Assembly: GCF_019175365.1 (NCBI RefSeq)
Contig: NZ_CP059572.1
Span: forward strand, 1,922,001-1,986,000
Source: Actinomadura graeca
GTDB lineage: Bacteria > Actinomycetota > Actinomycetes > Streptosporangiales > Streptosporangiaceae
DNA: 64,000 bases
Direction: 5' to 3'
Shown here: positions 59,998 to 64,000 of the stretch, piece after piece
Position numbering within the stretch: position 1 is the stretch's first letter
How the letters are laid out: the number at the start of each line of letters is the position of its first letter
Made by a program: the position numbers and the translations under genes
Notes under the pieces: model-generated
The model's database searches: none
What the model saw: the letters and a program-made list of their open reading frames with translations, nothing else
Told to the model about the DNA's origin: nothing

Positions 59998-61412
59998 ACC
60001 GCCGGGCGGGCCGTGCGGAGGTACGCCGCGAAGGCCACGCCCCCGGCCGCGGCCAGGAAGATCAGCCCGGGCAGGACCCAGGTGAGCGACGAGCCCTTCT
60101 CGGCGCCGAGGAGGGCGTCGAAGTTGAGCAGGCTGACGACGAACACGGCGCCGAGGCCGATGGCGGCGATCGCGGGGGCGACGAGGCGGTTCCACGGGTT
60201 CTCGCCCCGGTGGTCGCGCGCGAAGTACGCGACGACGGCGGCCGAGGTGAGGGCCAGCAGGAGGATCACCCCGAGGGCGCCCAGGTTCGTGAACCAGTTG
60301 AAGAGGGTGAGGACGGGGTCCTTGCCGGACACGGCGAACACGACCACCACGGCCGCGGCCAGGGCGGTCTGGGTCACCGACCCCACGTGCGGGGACCCGT
60401 GCCGGGCGTGGGTGCGGCTCAGCGGGGACGGGAGGACGCCCTCGCGGCCCAGCGAGAAGAAGTACCGCGCCACGGCGTTGTGGAACGACAGCAGCGCCGC
60501 GAAGACGCTGGTGACGAGGAAGATCTGGGCCAGGTCCGCGAAGATCTTGCCGACGTGCTCCTCGGCGAGGGCGAACACGAGCCCGGGGCCGTCCTTCTGC
60601 GACCGCGCGATGATCTGGGACGAGCCGGTGCCGACGGTCATCGCCCAGGCGGTGAAGGCGTAGAACACGCCGATGACGGCGACCGCGATGTAGGTGGCGC
60701 GGCTGACCGTCCGGCGGGGGTCGCGGCACTCCTCGCTGTAGAGGGCGGCGGCCTCGAAGCCCATGAAGCTGGCCATCGCGAAGCAGAACGCCGCGCCGAC
60801 CGCGCCCGAGCTCGCCGCGTCCAAGCCGAGCGGGCCGAGGGACACCCCGGACGGGGCGTCGGCCACCTGCGCGAGGTCGAAGACCAGGACGGTCAGGAAC
60901 TCGATCGCGAGGAGGACGCCGAGGACGCGCGCGTTCAGGTCGATGCGGCGGAAGCCGAGGACCGCGACCACCGCGACCCCGGCCAGCGCGACCGCCCACC
61001 AGGGCAGGTCAAGGCTCAGCTTGGACTTCAGCAGATCGGCCGTGGTGAAGCCGAACAGCCCGTAGAGGCCGGTCTGCATGGTGTTGTAGGAGATGAGGGC
61101 GACGAACGCGGCGCCGACCCCGGCGACGCGCCCGAGCCCGTGGGTGATGTAGGCGTAGAAGGCGCCGGCGTTGGCGATCGACCGGCTCATCGCGGCGTAC
61201 CCGCCGGTGAAGACGGTGAGCAGGACGGCGAGGACGACGTACAGCAGCGGGATGCCGACCACGCCGGTGACGGCGAAGGAGGTCGGCAGGCCGCCGGCGG
61301 CGACGGTGAGCGGCGCCGACGCGGCGACGACGAAGAACACGATCTCGGGGACGCCGATGCGCCGTCGCCCGGTTTCCGGGGAGGAGGGGGACTCGACTTC
61401 GTCGATCGCCAT
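59919..61412 (-). CDS. APC-family amino acid/amine permease
   Basis: A 497-aa transporter with about 12 helices: VPEIVFFVVAASAPLTVAAGG (helix 1), VFTGGYAAMSRSIANAGAFYAYITHGLGR, and AVGAAFCFAMASFMGFEAAALYSEECRDPRRTVSRATYIAV, the APC signature (ESxxPRR type) in helix 6. It resembles ethanolamine, putrescine and amino-acid permeases of Actinobacteria. The ATG at 61412 has GGAG 6 bases upstream. It is divergent from the MarR gene, with two MarR-type boxes between. It probably imports the amine handled by the GS-like ligase. Confidence 0.9.
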   Translation of the reverse strand: MAIDEVESPSSPETGRRRIGVPEIVFFVVAASAPLTVAAGGLPTSFAVTGVVGIPLLYVVLAVLLTVFTGGYAAMSRSIANAGAFYAYITHGLGRVAGVGAAFVALISYNTMQTGLYGLFGFTTADLLKSKLSLDLPWWAVALAGVAVVAVLGFRRIDLNARVLGVLLAIEFLTVLVFDLAQVADAPSGVSLGPLGLDAASSGAVGAAFCFAMASFMGFEAAALYSEECRDPRRTVSRATYIAVAVIGVFYAFTAWAMTVGTGSSQIIARSQKDGPGLVFALAEEHVGKIFADLAQIFLVTSVFAALLSFHNAVARYFFSLGREGVLPSPLSRTHARHGSPHVGSVTQTALAAAVVVVFAVSGKDPVLTLFNWFTNLGALGVILLLALTSAAVVAYFARDHRGENPWNRLVAPAIAAIGLGAVFVVSLLNFDALLGAEKGSSLTWVLPGLIFLAAAGGVAFAAYLRTARPAVYTRIGGHSGASTDHTSVVCRTPRNG

Positions 61413-61446
61413 GCGCGGCTCCATTGCCGGTACGGGCCCCCGCATG

Positions 61447-61466
61447 ATTGTTTGGGCCCGCACGAT
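61447..61466. promoter_or_regulatory. MarR-type box, permease side
   Basis: ATTGTTTGGGCCCGCACGAT, 35 bp upstream of the permease start. A minus-strand TATCGT overlaps the right arm as a possible -10. Confidence 0.75.
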
Positions 61467-61482
61467 ATGCGGAATCGCTCGG

Positions 61483-61502
61483 ATCGTACGGGCTCAAACG
61501 AC
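61483..61502. promoter_or_regulatory. MarR-type box, MarR side
   Basis: ATCGTACGGGCTCAAACGAC, 70 bp upstream of the marR start and 36 bp (centre to centre) from the permease-side box. The position fits autoregulation. Confidence 0.75.
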
Positions 61503-61571
61503 AACTGACAACGGTAGATTCGCACTCGGCCCGCGGAAGACGTCCGCACCGGGCCCGCGGGGAGGACGTAC

Positions 61572-62144
61572 GTGACCGGGCATCACACACTGCAAGAGAC
61601 CGAGCAGGCCATCCAGCGGCGGCTCGGTGACGTGCCGCTGCGCCACGACGCGATGATGGCGGTCTCCAACATCTACCGGGCCGCCGCGGCGATCCGGCAG
61701 CATTTCGAGAGCTCGGTGCTGCGCGGCGCCGACCTGACCTGGACCTCCTTCGTCGTGCTCTGGGTGGTGTGGATCTGGGACGAGATGGAGACGCGCCACG
61801 TCGCCGAGGAGGCGGGCATCTCCAAGGGGACGCTGACCGGCGTCGTGAAGACGCTGGAGGGGCGGGGCCTCATCGAGCGGGGCTCGCACGCGACCGACGG
61901 GCGGCTCGTCCTGCTGCGGCTGACCGACAAAGGCCACGAGCTGATGTGCGGGCTGTTCCCGGCCTTCAACGCCGAGGAGGCGTTCGTGGTCGAGCGGCTG
62001 GACGAGGACGGGAACCGGGCCCTGGCGCAGACCCTCCGGTCGGTCGTCGAGCACCTGGAGGAGGAAGGCGACGCCCGGCGCGCGGCGCTGCGGGCCGCGT
62101 CCCCGCCGCCGCCGCGCCGCTCCGGCCGCCGCCCCCGCGGCTGA
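61572..62144 (+). CDS. MarR-family transcriptional regulator
   Basis: 190 aa. Winged HTH: LTWTSFVVLWVVWIWDEMETRHVAEEAGISKGTLTGVVKTLEGRGLIERGSHATDGRLVLLRLTDKG (DNA-binding and wing, about residues 53-120). Long flanking helices for dimerisation follow, then a basic Pro/Arg tail (PPPPRRSGRRPRG). GTG start with GGGGAGG about 6 bases upstream. It is the only regulator between the boxes at 61.45 and 62.19 kb and is probably the protein that reads the whole seven-box set; MarR proteins bind 16-20-bp palindromes and usually release them on binding a phenolic or acidic ligand. Confidence 0.92.
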   Translation: MTGHHTLQETEQAIQRRLGDVPLRHDAMMAVSNIYRAAAAIRQHFESSVLRGADLTWTSFVVLWVVWIWDEMETRHVAEEAGISKGTLTGVVKTLEGRGLIERGSHATDGRLVLLRLTDKGHELMCGLFPAFNAEEAFVVERLDEDGNRALAQTLRSVVEHLEEEGDARRAALRAASPPPPRRSGRRPRG

Positions 62145-62190
62145 GCCTCGCCCGCCGGGTCCGCACGCCGCGCACGGCCCTTGTGGGTGA

Positions 62191-62210
62191 ATCGTTTGGG
62201 CCCGTACGAT
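62191..62210. promoter_or_regulatory. MarR-type box over the -10 of the luciferase-like gene
   Basis: ATCGTTTGGGCCCGTACGAT, matching the consensus at 18 of 20 positions. Its last six bases, TACGAT (62205-62210), fit a -10, and the ATG lies 7 bases on, so a leaderless transcript blocked by the bound regulator is likely. Confidence 0.78.
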
Positions 62211-62216
62211 AGCCCG

Positions 62217-63149
62217 ATGACGCCACGCTTCGTACTCGTGCTGAGCGAGAACTGGACGATGACCACCGGCCGCGATCTGCCCACCCTCGTCCGCTGGGCG
62301 CGGGAGGCCGAGGACGCCGGGTTCGACGCCGTCATGGTCAGCGAGCACGTCGTCCTCGGCCCCGACGCGGGCGCGGACGGCGTGATGGGCAACCCGCGCG
62401 AGTACGCGCTCCCCGGCAACCAGGACCCCTTCACCCCCTGGCCGGGCTCGCTGATGCTCCTCAGCGCCATCGCCTCGGTCACCACCCGGATCCGGCTCGC
62501 GGCGGCGGCCGTGCTGGCCCCGCTCAAGCACCCCCTCGCGCTGGCCCGCGACATCGGCACGCTCGACCTGCTGTCGGAGGGGCGCCTCGTCGTCCAGCCG
62601 ACCGTGAGCTGGAGCCGGGACGAGTACGCCGCGCTGAACGTCCCCTTCGGCAAGCGGGGCAGGATCCTCGACGAGCAGCTGGAGATCTGGGACCTGCTCT
62701 GGCGCGGGTCGCCCGTCTCCTACAGCGGCGAGCACTTCTCCTTCGAGGACGTCTACTTCGAGCCGCGCGCCTACCGCCCCGACGGGCCCCGCATGTGGTT
62801 CGGCGGGCAGCACATGCACGACCGGCTCCTGGACCGCCTCGTCAAGTACGGCCATGGGTTCCACCCGCTCGGCCACCCGACGCCGGAGGACCTGGAGCGG
62901 CTCGCCGCGGGCATGGCGGCGGCCGGACGCGACATCGCCGAGCTGGAGCGCATCGGGGGCTGCCGCCCGGTCTTCCCCGACGACCATTCGGTGTCGCCGC
63001 TCGCCCCCGCGCTGGAGGGCGTCCCCGGCAAGATCGCGCAGGGGTTCACGACGTTCTGCATCAAGCCGTCGCAGTTCACCGACGACCCGGACGGCGTCGG
63101 CGCGTTCTGCCGCGAGGTCATCAAGCGGACCGACGCCCTCCTCTCCTGA
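62217..63149 (+). CDS. Luciferase-like (LLM) F420/FMN oxidoreductase
   Basis: A 310-aa LLM-class TIM barrel: LVRWAREAEDAGFDAVMVSEHVVLGP, MLLSAIASVTTRIRLAAAAVLAPLKHPLALARDIGTLDLLSEGRLVVQPTVSW, GKRGRILDEQLEIWDLLW and MWFGGQHMHDRLLDRLVKYG. This pattern matches the F420-dependent TIGR03619-like group. The ATG at 62217 has no ribosome site; promoter spacing suggests a leaderless mRNA. Directly controlled by a MarR-type box. It probably oxidises an intermediate of the amine/amide pathway. Confidence 0.9.
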   Translation: MTPRFVLVLSENWTMTTGRDLPTLVRWAREAEDAGFDAVMVSEHVVLGPDAGADGVMGNPREYALPGNQDPFTPWPGSLMLLSAIASVTTRIRLAAAAVLAPLKHPLALARDIGTLDLLSEGRLVVQPTVSWSRDEYAALNVPFGKRGRILDEQLEIWDLLWRGSPVSYSGEHFSFEDVYFEPRAYRPDGPRMWFGGQHMHDRLLDRLVKYGHGFHPLGHPTPEDLERLAAGMAAAGRDIAELERIGGCRPVFPDDHSVSPLAPALEGVPGKIAQGFTTFCIKPSQFTDDPDGVGAFCREVIKRTDALLS

Positions 63150-63197
63150 GCGGGGCACTCCCCGAACAGGCACCGCCCCCACCGGGGGCGACGCGAA

Positions 63198-63229
63198 ACC
63201 GGCCGGGCCGCGGATGCGGCCCGGCCGGT
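63198..63229. terminator. Bidirectional terminator
   Basis: A perfect 14-bp stem with loop GGAT between the convergent luciferase-like and fumarylacetoacetase-like genes. Confidence 0.8.
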
Positions 63230-63244
63230 CCCGTTCCGGTCGCC

Positions 63245-64000
63245 CTAGCGGCGCGGCGCCCGGATGCCCCGGAACTCCCAGTCGCCGCCGAAGGTCGTGG
63301 AGATGACCTCCTCGGACTCGGTCGGCTGCGCGCCGCAGTCGTCGCGGACCGGGACCGGCCCGGCGACGATGTGGTTGCGGAGCCGCCCGAGGCCCTCGGC
63401 CTCGACCTCGACGACGTCGCCGGGCTGGACGGGCCGGGAGTTGGCGGGCGTCCCCGACAGCAGCACGTCCCCCGGGTAGAGGGTGATCGTGCGGGCGATG
63501 TCGGCGACGAGGTAGTGCATGTCCCACTCCATCTCGTCGGTGCTGCCGTCCTGCACCAGCTCGCCGTTGACGTAGGTGCGCAGATACTTGCCGCGGAAGT
63601 CCCAGCCGGTGACGAGGCCGGGGCCGAGCGGGCACAGCGTGTCGGAGCCCTTGACGCGCAGCATCGAGCCGGCGTCGGTGTCGCGGAAGTCGTGCAGGCC
63701 GTAGTCGTTGGCGACCGTGTAGCCCGCGATGTAGTCGCCCGCCTCCTTCGGCGAGACGTTGCGCGCCGTCCGCCCGATGACGATCGCGATCTCGCCCTCG
63801 TAGTTGAGGTACTTGCACCGCTCGGGCCGGACGACCGCGCCGCCGTGCGCGTTCAGCGCCGAGATCGGCTTGTGGAAGAAGGTGGGCGCGGGCGGGAGCG
63901 AGGTCTGGAACTCCTCCACCCGGCTGCGGTGGTTGAGGTGCACCGCCACCACCTTGGACGGCTCGCACGGCGGCAGGTGGACGGCGTCCTCCGCGCGCAC
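63245..64000 (-). CDS. Fumarylacetoacetate hydrolase-family protein (5' partial)
   Basis: 251 residues are visible; the N-terminus lies beyond the right edge, as the frame is open there. The FAH C-terminal domain shows VVAVHLNHRSR, YEGEIAIVIGRTARNVSPKEAGDYIAGYTVANDYGLHDF with the metal-binding Glu and Asp, and LSGTPANSRPVQPGDVVEVEAEGLGRLRN. It resembles HpaG-type isomerase/decarboxylases and acylpyruvate hydrolases of aromatic meta-cleavage pathways. It implies that the catabolic island continues to the right with ring-cleavage products. Confidence 0.9.
   Translation of the reverse strand: MRAEDAVHLPPCEPSKVVAVHLNHRSRVEEFQTSLPPAPTFFHKPISALNAHGGAVVRPERCKYLNYEGEIAIVIGRTARNVSPKEAGDYIAGYTVANDYGLHDFRDTDAGSMLRVKGSDTLCPLGPGLVTGWDFRGKYLRTYVNGELVQDGSTDEMEWDMHYLVADIARTITLYPGDVLLSGTPANSRPVQPGDVVEVEAEGLGRLRNHIVAGPVPVRDDCGAQPTESEEVISTTFGGDWEFRGIRAPRR

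Overview
The window is GC-rich (roughly 70-75 %) chromosomal DNA with strong G/C third-position bias. It has frequent GTG and occasional TTG starts, dense operons with ATGA/GTGA overlaps, and families typical of filamentous Actinobacteria: AfsR-like BTAD regulators, F420/FMN luciferase-like oxidoreductases, a MocR regulator and an AAHS transporter. It looks like a Streptosporangiales/Thermomonosporaceae-type actinomycete, but genus cannot be fixed from sequence reading alone. No rRNA, tRNA, CRISPR array, transposase or phage gene was recognised. No stretch over about 300 bases lacks a gene; the largest gaps (5.8-6.07, 14.8-15.0 and 56.9-57.1 kb) are promoter regions.

Left third (1-21 kb): aromatic-acid catabolism. 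A partial LuxR-type response regulator is followed by pcaIJ-type CoA-transferase genes with a divergent LysR gene. Next is an IclR - hydroxyquinol dioxygenase - maleylacetate reductase operon, divergent from a flavin monooxygenase - amidohydrolase - alpha/beta hydrolase - methylmalonate-semialdehyde dehydrogenase operon. Together they suggest hydroxylated aromatic -> hydroxyquinol -> maleylacetate -> 3-oxoadipate -> 3-oxoadipyl-CoA. A second block (11.7-21 kb) has two transporters, an ACMSD-like amidohydrolase, a SnoaL-like protein, a benzoylformate-decarboxylase-like enzyme, an aldehyde dehydrogenase, a salicylate-hydroxylase-like enzyme and an IclR regulator. It looks like an aryl-glyoxylate/aryl-aldehyde funnel feeding the first block. 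Each block carries its own repeated palindromic operator.

Middle (21-42 kb): a HEAT-repeat protein, a serine hydrolase, a membrane-anchored sulfite-oxidase-like molybdoenzyme with a fasciclin lipoprotein, and then a selenocysteine locus. A formate dehydrogenase is read through an in-frame TGA with a SECIS-like hairpin, convergent with the overlapping operon selA-selB-selD. Then come MocR/MFS and AfsR-like/imine-reductase divergent pairs.

Right third (42-64 kb): a catabolic island centred on a MarR regulator at 61.6 kb. Seven copies of a 20-bp palindrome (consensus ATCGTTTGGGCCCAAACGAT) lie in front of a YtcJ-like amidohydrolase/Liv-type ABC transporter/SDR operon, a glutamine-synthetase-like/P450 operon, an acetoacetate-decarboxylase-like gene, an APC permease, the MarR gene itself and a luciferase-like oxidoreductase. 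Interleaved are a GABA-type aminotransferase, a PucR regulator and an aldehyde dehydrogenase. The set suggests uptake and gamma-glutamylation-type breakdown of an unknown amine or amide compound. It continues past the right edge through a fumarylacetoacetate-hydrolase-family gene.
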